Position numbers and translations under genes: made by a program. 15,221 nt of DNA from Pseudomonadota bacterium (GTDB taxonomy: Bacteria > Pseudomonadota > Alphaproteobacteria > Acetobacterales > Acetobacteraceae). The notes under the pieces were generated by a model, which was not told the DNA's origin, made no database searches, and saw only the letters and a program-made list of their open reading frames with translations. Of this stretch, positions 6,121-13,395 are shown piece after piece (the stretch's first letter is position 1; each line of letters opens with the position of its first letter). Where the stretch lies: the NCBI GenBank assembly GCA_023390705.1, contig JAEWCI010000626.1, positions 1 to 15,221 on the forward strand, given 5' to 3'.

Positions 6121-7173
6121 ATGCGTGTGGGAACAGTATTGCCGGTGCATGACTGGCGCGCCTGCGCCACCGCCGCCCAGGCCGCCGAGGAGGCCGGCTT
6201 CGACGTGGTGCAGGCCAATGAGAACAAATACGAGCCCTTCACGCCCCTGGCCTGCGCGGCCCTGGCGACCAGCAAGGTGGGGCTGGCGACCTCCATCGCC
6301 ATTTCCTTCGCGCGCAGCCCGATGATCGTGGCCAATCATACCTGGGGGTTGCAGCGCCACAGCGGCGGGCGCTTCGCGCTGGGCCTCGGCACCCAGGTGC
6401 GGGCGCATAACGAACGGCGCTTCAGCGTGCCCTGGATCGCCCCGGCGGCGCGCATGGCGGAATATGCAGAGGCGCTGCGGGCCATCTTCCGCAGTTGGGA
6501 AACCGGCGCGAAGCTGGACTACCAGGGCAAATACTACACCTTCACCCTGATGAACGAGGGCTTCTCCCCCGGGCCCAACCACCAGCCCTGCCCGCCGATG
6601 ACCCTGGCCGCGGTAGGCCCGCTGATGATGCGCACCGCGGCGCGGCATTACGACGGCGTGCGGCTGCACGGCTTCGGCACCCGTGCCTATCTGGAACAGC
6701 AGGTGGCGCCGGTGCTGGAAAAGCACCTGGCGGAAGCGGGCAAGCCGCGTTCGGCCTTCGAGGTGAGCGGCGGCGGCTTCATCGCCACCGGGCCCAACAG
6801 GGAAGCGGTGCGCGAGATGGCGGAATACATCCGCTACCGCGTCGCCTGGTACGCCTCCACCCCCGCCTACCGCACGGTGCTGGAGCCGCACGGGCTGGTG
6901 CCGCTGGGCGTGAAGCTTTCCGAGATCTCGCGGCGCGGCGCCTTCAACGAATTGGCGGCCCATATCCCGGACGAGGTGCTGCACCTCTTCGCCGCCATCG
7001 GCACCTATGACGAGATCGCCGAGCGCATCGCCGAACGCTTCGGCGGGGTGGTGGACACGGTGACCATCCCCTTCCCGGCCGATGCCGACCCGGTGGCGAT
7101 CCGCCGGGTGGTGGAGGAGATCCACCGCATTCCCAGCCGCTTCGAACGCTTCCAGACCTCCTACGGGGCCTGA
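6121..7173 (+). CDS. LLM-class flavin/F420-dependent oxidoreductase (MSMEG_2256-like family)
   Basis: The product has 350 residues, beginning MRVGTVLPVHDWRACATAAQ. Luciferase-like barrel features include AAEEAGFDVVQANENKYEPF (21-40), a glycine-rich RFALGLGTQVRAHNERRF (84-101), and a C-terminal IGTYDEIAERIAERFGGVVD. The LGLGTQVRAH segment is typical of the subfamily named after MSMEG_2256, which is annotated as probably F420-dependent; this assignment is from memory of motifs. It belongs to a different subfamily from the divergent neighbour at 4937-5992, so the pair is not a recent duplication. The ORF is open to 6049, but 6121 is chosen for the AGAGGGAAGGA about 8 bases upstream and because homology starts there. 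Its 3' end faces korB across a strong hairpin. Confidence 0.88.
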   Translation: MRVGTVLPVHDWRACATAAQAAEEAGFDVVQANENKYEPFTPLACAALATSKVGLATSIAISFARSPMIVANHTWGLQRHSGGRFALGLGTQVRAHNERRFSVPWIAPAARMAEYAEALRAIFRSWETGAKLDYQGKYYTFTLMNEGFSPGPNHQPCPPMTLAAVGPLMMRTAARHYDGVRLHGFGTRAYLEQQVAPVLEKHLAEAGKPRSAFEVSGGGFIATGPNREAVREMAEYIRYRVAWYASTPAYRTVLEPHGLVPLGVKLSEISRRGAFNELAAHIPDEVLHLFAAIGTYDEIAERIAERFGGVVDTVTIPFPADADPVAIRRVVEEIHRIPSRFERFQTSYGA

Positions 7174-7179
7174 AACGGG

Positions 7180-7216
7180 AAGGGCGGGCGGGCCCCGGCC
7201 GGGACCGCCCGCCCTT
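7180..7216. terminator. Strong bidirectional hairpin between the LLM gene and korB
   Basis: A perfect 12-bp stem, AAGGGCGGGCGG (7180-7191) with CCGCCCGCCCTT (7205-7216), encloses a 13-base loop that itself contains CCC/GGG. It starts 6 bases after the LLM stop and ends 19 bases beyond the korB stop. Because the stem begins with AA and ends with TT, each strand has a short T stretch after it. This is the best terminator candidate in the window. Confidence 0.75.
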
Positions 7217-7235
7217 GCCTGCCTTTCCGCCGGTG

Positions 7236-8288
7236 CTACCGCAGCCCGGCGTTCAGCTTCTCCAGCGCCGCGGCACCGGGTACCAGTTCGGCATCGCCCA
7301 GCCGGTTCAGCGGCGTGGCGACAGTGCCGAGATTGCTGTGCAGGTCGCCCGTTTCCGGGTCCACATAGAGCAGGCCGGTGACGATTTCGCCCTTCGCCTT
7401 GTGCTCCGCCAGGTAGTTCATGGCGGCGACACGGTCGGTCGGATCGTATTCCGCGTGCAGCTTGCGCAGCCGCAGCACGGAACCGTCATGCTGCGTCACC
7501 TCGGTCATCGAACCCTCGGCGTATTCCGCCGTGATGGGCGCGCGGCCGAGCATGACATCGAGCCGGTTCACCGCCTCGTTGTGCTCGCGCACATAGTCGT
7601 AGCTCTTGGTGCTGCCTTCGTGGTTGTTGAAGGCGACGCAGGGGCTGATGCAATCGATGAAGGCGGCGCCCTGGTGGCGCAGCGCGCCCTTGATGAGCGG
7701 CACGAGCTGCGCCTTGTCGCCGGAGAAGCTGCGGGCGACATAGGTGGCGCCGAGCTGCAGCGCCATGCCGACCAGGTCTATTGCCTCGTCGGTGTTGACG
7801 GTGCCCTTCTTGGCCTTGGAGCCCTTGTCCGAGGTGGCGGAGAACTGCCCCTTGGTCAGCCCGTACACGCCGTTGTTCTCGACGATGTAGGTCATGTTCA
7901 CGCCGCGCCGCATGATGTGCGCGAACTGGCCGATGCCGATGGAGGCGCTGTCGCCGTCGCCGGAGACGCCGAGATAGATCAGGTCACGGTTCGCCAGGTT
8001 GGCTCCCGTCAGCACGCTCGGCATGCGGCCATGCACGGAATTGAAGCCGTGCGAGGCGCCCAGGAAATAGTCCGGCGTCTTCGACGAACAGCCGATGCCC
8101 GAGAGCTTGGCGACGCGATGCGGCTCGATCGCCAGTTCCCAGACCGCCTGGATGATGCTGGCGCTGATCGAATCATGGCCGCAGCCGGCGCAGAGGGTGC
8201 TGATGCTGCCCTCATAGTCGCGGCGGGTGAAGCCCAGGGCGTTGGTCGGCGCCTTGGGGTGGAGCAGGGCGGGCTTGAGGAAGCTCAT
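7236..8288 (-). CDS. korB: 2-oxoacid:ferredoxin oxidoreductase, beta subunit (KorB-like)
   Basis: The product has 350 residues. This subunit binds thiamine diphosphate and one [4Fe-4S] cluster. CAGCGH at 33-38, GIGCSS at 64-69 and SPCVAFN at 215-221 supply the four expected cysteines (33, 36, 67, 217). The diphosphate/Mg motif is GDGDS at 110-114 with ENNGVYGLTKGQ at 137-148. This length and the pairing with a gamma-alpha fused subunit fit 2-oxoglutarate:acceptor oxidoreductases (KorAB), although pyruvate or another 2-oxoacid cannot be excluded. The enzyme oxidatively decarboxylates a 2-oxoacid to acyl-CoA, passing electrons to ferredoxin, or runs in reverse. The ATG overlaps the korA stop (ATGA, 8288-8285), indicating translational coupling and 1:1 synthesis. 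It is the last gene of the operon. Confidence 0.93.
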   Translation of the reverse strand: MSFLKPALLHPKAPTNALGFTRRDYEGSISTLCAGCGHDSISASIIQAVWELAIEPHRVAKLSGIGCSSKTPDYFLGASHGFNSVHGRMPSVLTGANLANRDLIYLGVSGDGDSASIGIGQFAHIMRRGVNMTYIVENNGVYGLTKGQFSATSDKGSKAKKGTVNTDEAIDLVGMALQLGATYVARSFSGDKAQLVPLIKGALRHQGAAFIDCISPCVAFNNHEGSTKSYDYVREHNEAVNRLDVMLGRAPITAEYAEGSMTEVTQHDGSVLRLRKLHAEYDPTDRVAAMNYLAEHKAKGEIVTGLLYVDPETGDLHSNLGTVATPLNRLGDAELVPGAAALEKLNAGLR

Positions 8289-10111
8289 GGCACGGCCTTC
8301 CGCAGCGGGACGACATTCAGGCCGGAGGCCTTCTCGCCGATCGCGCCCTGGATGAAGCGGGCGGTGATCGGCGTGCCGTCGTAATGGAGGACGGGGATCA
8401 GGCGGGCAGGGTCCACGCCGCCTTCCGTGGTCAGCAGGGTGCGCAACTGGGCGTCGCGGTTCTGCTCCACCACGAAGACCTTTTCGTGCCGCGCGATGAA
8501 GTCCCAGACATCGTCATGGAAGGGGAAGGCGCGGATGCGCAGCGCATCCAGATGGACGCCCTGCTCCTCCAGGTTCTGCAGCGCTTCCTGCATCGCGACG
8601 GAGGAGGAACCGTAGTAGATCACGCCATGGGGCGAAGCCTGCTGCGCCCGCCGCTCGACCGGCCGCGGCACGTAGGATTTCGCCGTCTCGAACTTCCGCA
8701 GCAGCCGCTCCATGTTGTCCACGTAGGCGGCGCCCTGCTCGGTGTATTTGGCGAAGCGGTCGCGCGAGGTGCCACGGGTGAAGAAGGCGCCCTTGGAAGG
8801 GTGCGTGCCCGGGTAGGTGCGGTACGGAATGCCGTCCCCGTCCACATCCAGGTAGCGGCCGAATTGCCTGGCCTCGTCCAGCATCTCGGCGGTCATCACC
8901 TTGCCGCGGTCGAGCCGCTTGCTGTCGTCCCACTGGAAGGGCTCGCACAGCCAGTCATTCATGCCGATATCGAGGTCGAGCAGCACGAAGACCGTGGTCT
9001 GGAAGCGGTCCGCCAGGTCGAAGGCCTGGGCGCCGAAGGTGAAGCATTCGTGCGGGTCCTCGGGGAACAGCACGATATGCTTGGTGTCGCCATGGCTGGC
9101 ATAGGCGGCGGAGAGCACGTCGCTCTGCTGCGTGCGGGTCGGCATGCCCGTGCTGGGGCCGGCGCGCTGCACGTCGAAGATCACCGCCGGCAGCTCCGCG
9201 AAGTAGGAGAGGCCGACGAATTCCTGCATCAGCGAAATGCCGGGGCCGGAAGTGGCGGTGAAGGCACGGGCGCCGTTCCAGCCGGCGCCGATCACCATGC
9301 CGATGGAGGCCAGTTCATCCTCCGCCTGCACGATGGCGTAGCGCTTCTGGCCGCTCTCCGGGTCCGTGCGGAAGCGCTTGCAGTAGCGCTCGAAGGCCTC
9401 GGCCAGGCTGGTGGAGGGGGTGATGGGGTACCAGGCGCAGACCGTGGCGCCACCATAGACCGCGCCCAGCGCCGCCGCCGAATTGCCCTCGATGAAGATG
9501 CGGTTGCCGACCTTGTCGGTGCGCTCCAGCTTCAGGCCGATGGGCGGCAGGTTCTCCAGCGCCCAGTTCCGGCCCATGTGGAAGGCTTCGCGGTTGGACT
9601 GGTTCAGCCGCTCCTTGCCCTTGTACTGCTCGGTCAGCAGCGTCTCGACCACCGCCGGTTCGATGTTCAGCAGGGCCGAGAGCGCGCCGACATAGATGAT
9701 GTTCTTGAAGAGCTGCCGCTGCCGCGCATCCGTGTAGGTGGCGTTGCACATCTGGGTCAGCGGCACGCCGATTACCGTGATGTCCTCCCGGAATTTGCTC
9801 TTCGGCAGCGGCTTGGTGCTGTCGTAGAACAGGTAACCGCCCGGCTCGATCTCGGCGACGTCGCGGTCCCAGGTCTGCGGATTCATCGCCACCATCAGGT
9901 CCACGCCGCCGCGCCGGCCGAGATGGCCCTCGCCGCTCACCCGTACCTCGAACCAGGTCGGCAGGCCCTGGATGTTGGAGGGGAAGATGTTGCGCGCCGC
10001 GATGGGGATGCCCATGCGCAGCACGGACTTCGCGAAAAGCGTATTCGCCGAGGCCGAGCCGGAGCCGTTGACGTTGGCGAATTTGACAACGAAGTCGTTC
10101 GTGGCAGTCAT
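8285..10111 (-). CDS. korA: 2-oxoacid:ferredoxin oxidoreductase, fused gamma-alpha subunit (KorA-like)
   Basis: The product has 608 residues. The N-terminal gamma domain (about 1-190) contains NGSGSASANTLFAKS (15-29) and GRRGGVDLMVAMNP (65-78). The alpha domain follows, with the pyrimidine-binding motif YPITPSTSLAEAF (228-240), QAEDELASIG (262-271), SGPGISLMQE (288-297) and PTRTQQSDVLSAAYASHGD (324-342). A C-terminal domain at about 495-608 has GVIYYGSSS and KVFVVEQNRDAQL. This domain order is that of KorA/PorA proteins with fused gamma domain. No ferredoxin (delta) domain is present, but the upstream gene supplies two clusters. I chose 10111 because its ATG overlaps the upstream stop (ATGA, 10111-10108); an alternative ATG at 10123 would add MPQP. 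The 3' end overlaps korB in the same way. Confidence 0.92.
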   Translation of the reverse strand: MTATNDFVVKFANVNGSGSASANTLFAKSVLRMGIPIAARNIFPSNIQGLPTWFEVRVSGEGHLGRRGGVDLMVAMNPQTWDRDVAEIEPGGYLFYDSTKPLPKSKFREDITVIGVPLTQMCNATYTDARQRQLFKNIIYVGALSALLNIEPAVVETLLTEQYKGKERLNQSNREAFHMGRNWALENLPPIGLKLERTDKVGNRIFIEGNSAAALGAVYGGATVCAWYPITPSTSLAEAFERYCKRFRTDPESGQKRYAIVQAEDELASIGMVIGAGWNGARAFTATSGPGISLMQEFVGLSYFAELPAVIFDVQRAGPSTGMPTRTQQSDVLSAAYASHGDTKHIVLFPEDPHECFTFGAQAFDLADRFQTTVFVLLDLDIGMNDWLCEPFQWDDSKRLDRGKVMTAEMLDEARQFGRYLDVDGDGIPYRTYPGTHPSKGAFFTRGTSRDRFAKYTEQGAAYVDNMERLLRKFETAKSYVPRPVERRAQQASPHGVIYYGSSSVAMQEALQNLEEQGVHLDALRIRAFPFHDDVWDFIARHEKVFVVEQNRDAQLRTLLTTEGGVDPARLIPVLHYDGTPITARFIQGAIGEKASGLNVVPLRKAVP

Positions 10112-11940
10112 CGGCTGCGGCATGCGTGCCCACCCGTGTTGTAGGTCTTGGCCGTGTCGAGGAAGAATTTCTGCATGTCCCACGCGCCGGTCGGGCAGCG
10201 TTCGGCGCACAGGCCGCAATGCAGGCAGACATCCTCGTCCTTCACCATCAGCCGGCCGGTCTTGAGACCGTCGGCGACGTAGAGGTCCTGGGTCTTGTTG
10301 AGCGCCGGCGCCTTCAGGTGCAGGCGAAGCTGATCCTCCGGCTCCTCAGCGATGAAGGTGATGCAGTCGGTCGGGCAGATGTCCACGCAGCCGTCGCATT
10401 CGATGCAGAGCTTCGCGGAGAAGACCGTCTGCACGTCGCAGTTCAGGCAGCGCTGGGCTTCCTTGTAGGCCATCTCCCGGTCGTAGCCGAGTTCGACCTC
10501 GGCCTTGATGTCGCGCAGCGCCACGGCGGCATCGGCATGCGGCACCTTGTAGCGCAGGTCTATGGAGACGTCGTTGTCGTAGCTCCATTCATGGATGCCC
10601 ATCTTCTGGGACACCAGGTTGGAGTTCGGCGCCGGCCGCTGCATCACGTCCGCGCCCTGGCAGAACAGGTCGATGGAAACCGCGGCCTCATGCCCATGTG
10701 CCACCGCCCAGATGATGTTCTTCGGGCCGAAGGCGGCGTCGCCGCCGAAGAACACGTTGGGGATGGTGGACTGCAGCGTGGTCTCGTTCAGCCTGGGCAG
10801 GCCCCAGCGGTCGAACTCCAGGCCGAGGTCCTTCTCGATCCAGGGGAAGGCGTTCTCCTGGCCGATCGCCACCAGGATGTCGTCGCATTCGATGGTGACG
10901 TCCGGCTCGCCGGTCGGCACCAGGTTGCGGCGGCCCTTCGCGTCGTATTCCGCCTTCACCTTCTCGAAGACCATGCCGGTCAGCCTGCCGCCTTCGTGCA
11001 GCACTTCCTTCGGCACCAGGTAGTTGAGGATCGGGATGCCTTCGTGCATCGCGTCCTCCTTCTCCCAGGGGCTCGCCTTCATCTCCTCGAAGCCGGAGCG
11101 GACCACCACCTTCACGTCCTCGCCTCCAAGGCGGCGGGCGGAGCGGCAGCAATCCATGGCGGTGTTGCCGCCGCCCAGCACGATGACGCGCCTGCCGATC
11201 TTCTCGATATGGCCGAAGGAAACGGAGGAGAGCCAGTCGATGCCGATATGGATGTTGGCCGCGGCCTCCTTGCGGCCGGGCACCTCCAGGTCGCGGCCGC
11301 GCGGCGCGCCGCCGCCGCCGAAGATGGCGTCATAGCCCTCGCCCAGCAGCGCCTTCAGGCTGTCCACCCGCTGGTTGTAGCGGGTGACGACGCCGCCGCG
11401 GTCGGTGATGTAGCCGACCTCGTCGTCGATCACCTGTTCCGGCAGGCGGAAGCGCGGGATCTGGGTGCGCATGAAGCCGCCGCCCTTCGGCTCGGCATCA
11501 TAGACCACCACCTCATAGCCCATCACCGAAAGGTCGCGCGCCACGGTCAGGCTGGCCGGGCCGGCGCCGACGCAGGCGACGCGCCTGCCGTTCCTCTCCT
11601 GCGGGATGGGCAGCAGGCGGGAGCGCACTTCCGCTTCCGTGCGGTTGTCGGCGGCGACGCGCTTGAGCCGGCAGATCGCCACCGGCTCCTCCTCCACCCG
11701 GCCGCGGCGGCAGGCGGGCTCGCAGGGGCGGTCGCAGGTGCGGCCGAGGATGCCGGGGAAGACGTTGGAATGCCAGTTGACCATGTAGGCATCCGTGTAT
11801 CGCCCCTCGGCGATCATGCGGATGTATTCCGGCACCGGCGTATGGGCCGGGCAGGCATACTGGCAATCCACGACCTTGTGGAAATAGTCAGGGGAGGTGG
11901 TGTCAGTCCGCTCCACGCGGCTCCCTCCGTCGACAAGCAT
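10108..11940 (-). CDS. GltD-like NAD(P)H/FAD oxidoreductase fused to a 2[4Fe-4S] ferredoxin domain
   Basis: The product has 610 residues. The N-terminal FeS region, as in glutamate synthase small subunits, has CQYAC (26-30), TCDRPCEPAC (68-77) and C90. It is followed by a FAD site VGAGPAS (124-130), a pyridine-nucleotide site LGGGNTAMD (255-263), and the second FAD motif GGDAAFGPKNIIWAVAHGH (399-417). The C-terminus adds RCLNC (497-501), the bacterial ferredoxin motif CIECDGCVDICPTDC (512-526) and a second, CLHCGLCAERCP (572-583). It should move electrons between NADPH (or NADH) and ferredoxin-level clusters. First in an overlapping operon with korA and korB, it probably serves as the NADP+-reactive subunit of the complex, as I recall for the three-subunit 2-oxoglutarate:NADP+ oxidoreductase of Azoarcus evansii. 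The ORF is open to 12162; 11940 is preferred for AGGACCAGGA just upstream and because the extension is non-conserved-looking. Confidence 0.9.
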   Translation of the reverse strand: MLVDGGSRVERTDTTSPDYFHKVVDCQYACPAHTPVPEYIRMIAEGRYTDAYMVNWHSNVFPGILGRTCDRPCEPACRRGRVEEEPVAICRLKRVAADNRTEAEVRSRLLPIPQERNGRRVACVGAGPASLTVARDLSVMGYEVVVYDAEPKGGGFMRTQIPRFRLPEQVIDDEVGYITDRGGVVTRYNQRVDSLKALLGEGYDAIFGGGGAPRGRDLEVPGRKEAAANIHIGIDWLSSVSFGHIEKIGRRVIVLGGGNTAMDCCRSARRLGGEDVKVVVRSGFEEMKASPWEKEDAMHEGIPILNYLVPKEVLHEGGRLTGMVFEKVKAEYDAKGRRNLVPTGEPDVTIECDDILVAIGQENAFPWIEKDLGLEFDRWGLPRLNETTLQSTIPNVFFGGDAAFGPKNIIWAVAHGHEAAVSIDLFCQGADVMQRPAPNSNLVSQKMGIHEWSYDNDVSIDLRYKVPHADAAVALRDIKAEVELGYDREMAYKEAQRCLNCDVQTVFSAKLCIECDGCVDICPTDCITFIAEEPEDQLRLHLKAPALNKTQDLYVADGLKTGRLMVKDEDVCLHCGLCAERCPTGAWDMQKFFLDTAKTYNTGGHACRSR

Positions 11941-11954
11941 GTCCTGGTCCTGAT

Positions 11955-12074
11955 CTAGAGAAGGGTCGGAAGGGCCGACCGCATGGCGACGGCACGATCC
12001 ACGGATGACCGGTGAGGCGCAACGGACCTCATCGCCATGCCGCCATGCGGTCGGCAGTTGCGGCTGAGTTCCAT
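11955..12074 (-). CDS. Possible 39-residue leader ORF ahead of the Kor operon
   Basis: This frame of 39 codons reads MELSRNCRPHGGMAMRSVAP and continues through AVAMRSALPTLL to a TAG 14 bases before the GltD-like gene's ATG. A strong Shine-Dalgarno sequence, ACAGGAGGA, lies upstream with about 11 bases between AGGAGG and the ATG, and it is much better than the one at the main gene. The peptide is basic (6 Arg) and contains a partly repeated MAMRSVAP/VAMRSALP, encoded by or near the arms of the inverted repeat at 11974-12055. It has no run of a single amino acid, so classical attenuation by charged-tRNA level is not suggested. It may be a real small protein, a leader peptide that couples translation to the operon, or chance. 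An alternative ATG at 12084 is in frame with the GltD-like gene but sits only one base from the Shine-Dalgarno sequence. Confidence 0.35.
   Translation of the reverse strand: MELSRNCRPHGGMAMRSVAPHRSSVDRAVAMRSALPTLL
11974..12055 (-). promoter_or_regulatory. Long inverted repeat in the leader of the Kor operon
   Basis: GCCGACCGCATGGCGAC (11974-11990) is the reverse complement of GCCGCCATGCGGTCGGC (12039-12055) at 16 of 17 positions, with 48 bases between. Inside lies a smaller stem TGAGG (12013-12017)/CCTCA (12027-12031). A second partial target, TCGCCATGC (12032-12040), can pair with 11981-11989 instead of the full arm, giving two mutually exclusive folds. In the minus-strand transcript the hairpin would end about 33 bases before the ATG of the GltD-like gene. 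It could be a structured 5' leader or a widely spaced operator; no known riboswitch class was recognised. Confidence 0.45.
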
Positions 12075-12138
12075 GGCTTGGCATTCCTCCTGTCCTGGCC
12101 CGCCGAGGTTCGGGTGCGGGGGGCGCGGGTGCAAGCAA

Positions 12139-12177
12139 TGCCACGGGATGCGCCGCCCGCAAAGGGCAGGCGTGGCA
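12139..12177 (-). terminator. Candidate terminator after anmK
   Basis: On the minus strand an outer stem TGCCA/TGGCA (12173-12177 with 12139-12143) encloses an inner stem CGCC-T-GCCC/GGGCGGCG (12172-12164 with 12158-12151, one bulge) and a 5-base loop. It lies about 35 bases past the anmK stop. The following minus-strand sequence TTGCTT is only weakly T-rich. If functional, it separates anmK from the Kor operon, whose promoter would then lie between about 12139 and 12085. I see no convincing -35/-10 pair there. Confidence 0.4.
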
Positions 12178-12210
12178 GTCGGGATTACGACCGCTCGATG
12201 CCGCACCGCA

Positions 12211-13329
12211 TCAAAGCCGCGCAGCCGGGCCGAGGATGCGGCCACCGGTCAGCGCCCGCGGCGCGCCGGTGGTGCCCGGAAAGGTGAGCGGCAGGCCACG
12301 CGCCACCCGGGTGGCCAGCACGCCGAAGGCCTGGGCTTCCAGCGCATCGCCGTTCCAGCCGGCCACCTCCACCGGACGGACCGGCTGTTCCAGCACCCCG
12401 GCCAGCGCCCGCATCACGGCCGGGTTGCGCCTGCCGCCCCCGGCCACCAGCCATTGCAGCGGCGGTTGGGGAAAGTGCCGGGCGGCCGCGGCGACGCAGA
12501 CGGCACAGAAGGCGACCAGGGTGGCGGCGCCGTCCTGCGGCGAAAGCTCCCCCGCCCCGGCTTCCCGCAGGGCGCGGTCGAAATCCAGCCGGTCGAGGGA
12601 TTTGGGCGGCGGCGCCGCCAGGTAGGGATGGGCCATCAGCCGGCCCAGCACCGCGCCATCCGCCTGGCCGGCCAGGGCCAGCCTGCCATCCTGGTCGTAG
12701 TCCATGCCGAGAGAGCGGCGGGCCCAGTCGTCCAGCGGGCCATTGGCCGGGCCGGTGTCGAAGGCCAGCAGCGCCCCGTCCCGGCCGATGAAGGTGACAT
12801 TGCCCACCCCGCCCAGGTTCAGCACCGCCAGAGGCTTCGGCAGGGCCTCGGCCAAGGCGGCGTGCACCACCGGCACCAGGGGCGCACCCTGGCCGCCCGC
12901 CGCCACATCGGCGCTGCGGAAGTCGTATGCCACGTCGCAGCCGGTCAGCCGGGCCAGCAGGGCGGCGTCCCCCACCTGCCAGGTTCTTTGCTCCTGGGGC
13001 CGGTGCAGGATGGTCTGGCCGTGGAAGCCCAGCAGTTCCACCGTCTCGCCCAATTGCCGCTGCACCTGGGCGCGCAGCTCGGCTACCGCCTCGGCATGGC
13101 GTTCCGTCAGGCGGCGGACGCAATCCGCCAGGAAGGGATCGTCCGGCCCGATCCCCGGGGCGATGTCCAGCAACCGGCGCAGGTCGCGGCGCAGCGCCGG
13201 GGCATAGGGCAGGGTCAGGGAAGGGCCGGTCCGGCCTATCCTTTCCCCATCCGTCTCGACCCAGGCGGCATCCACCCCGTCAAGCGAGGTCCCGCTCATC
13301 AGCCCGATGGTTCTCAGCATGCCGGACAT
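12211..13329 (-). CDS. anmK: Anhydro-N-acetylmuramic acid kinase
   Basis: The product has 372 residues, the usual AnmK length. AnmK phosphorylates and opens 1,6-anhydro-N-acetylmuramic acid to MurNAc-6-phosphate during recycling of cell-wall fragments in the cytoplasm. Family motifs are GLMSGTSLDGVDAA (9-22, phosphate-binding), GFHGQTILHRP (101-111), DFRSADVAAGGQGAPLVP (136-153), NLGGVGNVTFI (171-181) and DTGPANGPLD (191-200, with the likely catalytic Asp 191), plus VAGGGRRNP in the C-terminal half. The start at 13329 gives MSGMLRTIGLMSG; the internal ATG at 13320 (MLRTIGL) is equally plausible. It is divergent from tyrS, with 66 bp between the starts; this anmK-tyrS neighbourhood is frequent in Alphaproteobacteria (from memory). 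No murQ is in the window. Confidence 0.95.
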   Translation of the reverse strand: MSGMLRTIGLMSGTSLDGVDAAWVETDGERIGRTGPSLTLPYAPALRRDLRRLLDIAPGIGPDDPFLADCVRRLTERHAEAVAELRAQVQRQLGETVELLGFHGQTILHRPQEQRTWQVGDAALLARLTGCDVAYDFRSADVAAGGQGAPLVPVVHAALAEALPKPLAVLNLGGVGNVTFIGRDGALLAFDTGPANGPLDDWARRSLGMDYDQDGRLALAGQADGAVLGRLMAHPYLAAPPPKSLDRLDFDRALREAGAGELSPQDGAATLVAFCAVCVAAAARHFPQPPLQWLVAGGGRRNPAVMRALAGVLEQPVRPVEVAGWNGDALEAQAFGVLATRVARGLPLTFPGTTGAPRALTGGRILGPAARL

Positions 13330-13395
13330 GGACTAGAAGCCCCCCTTTCCGGTCCCGGCAGAAAGCACAGCCGGCGCAAAGGCGCGAGTAATTCC

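Noticed and set aside
4919..6325. A 468-codon plus-strand frame opposite the LLM oxidoreductase gene.
   Set aside because: It is antisense to a strong family match and runs through a divergent promoter region into the frame of the next gene; no domain is visible.
8384..11958. Two very long plus-strand frames (586 and 610 codons) mirroring korA and the GltD-like gene.
   Set aside because: They are shadows of genes whose motifs, overlaps and cysteine patterns are unambiguous. The translated antisense products are Ala/Gly/His/Val-rich without domains.
11941..12084. A longer N-terminus for the GltD-like protein starting at 12084.
   Set aside because: The AGGAGGA is only one base from that ATG, the added residues are not family-like, and the sequence contains the leader inverted repeat.
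12130..12146. A sigma-54-like promoter on the minus strand (TGGCATTGCTTGCA).
   Set aside because: The GG and GC elements are two bases too close together for the strict sigma-54 -24/-12 spacing.
12037..13395. A 453-codon N-terminal extension of tyrS.
   Set aside because: It overlaps anmK on the other strand completely, while TyrS homology begins at residue 1 of the 13396 start.
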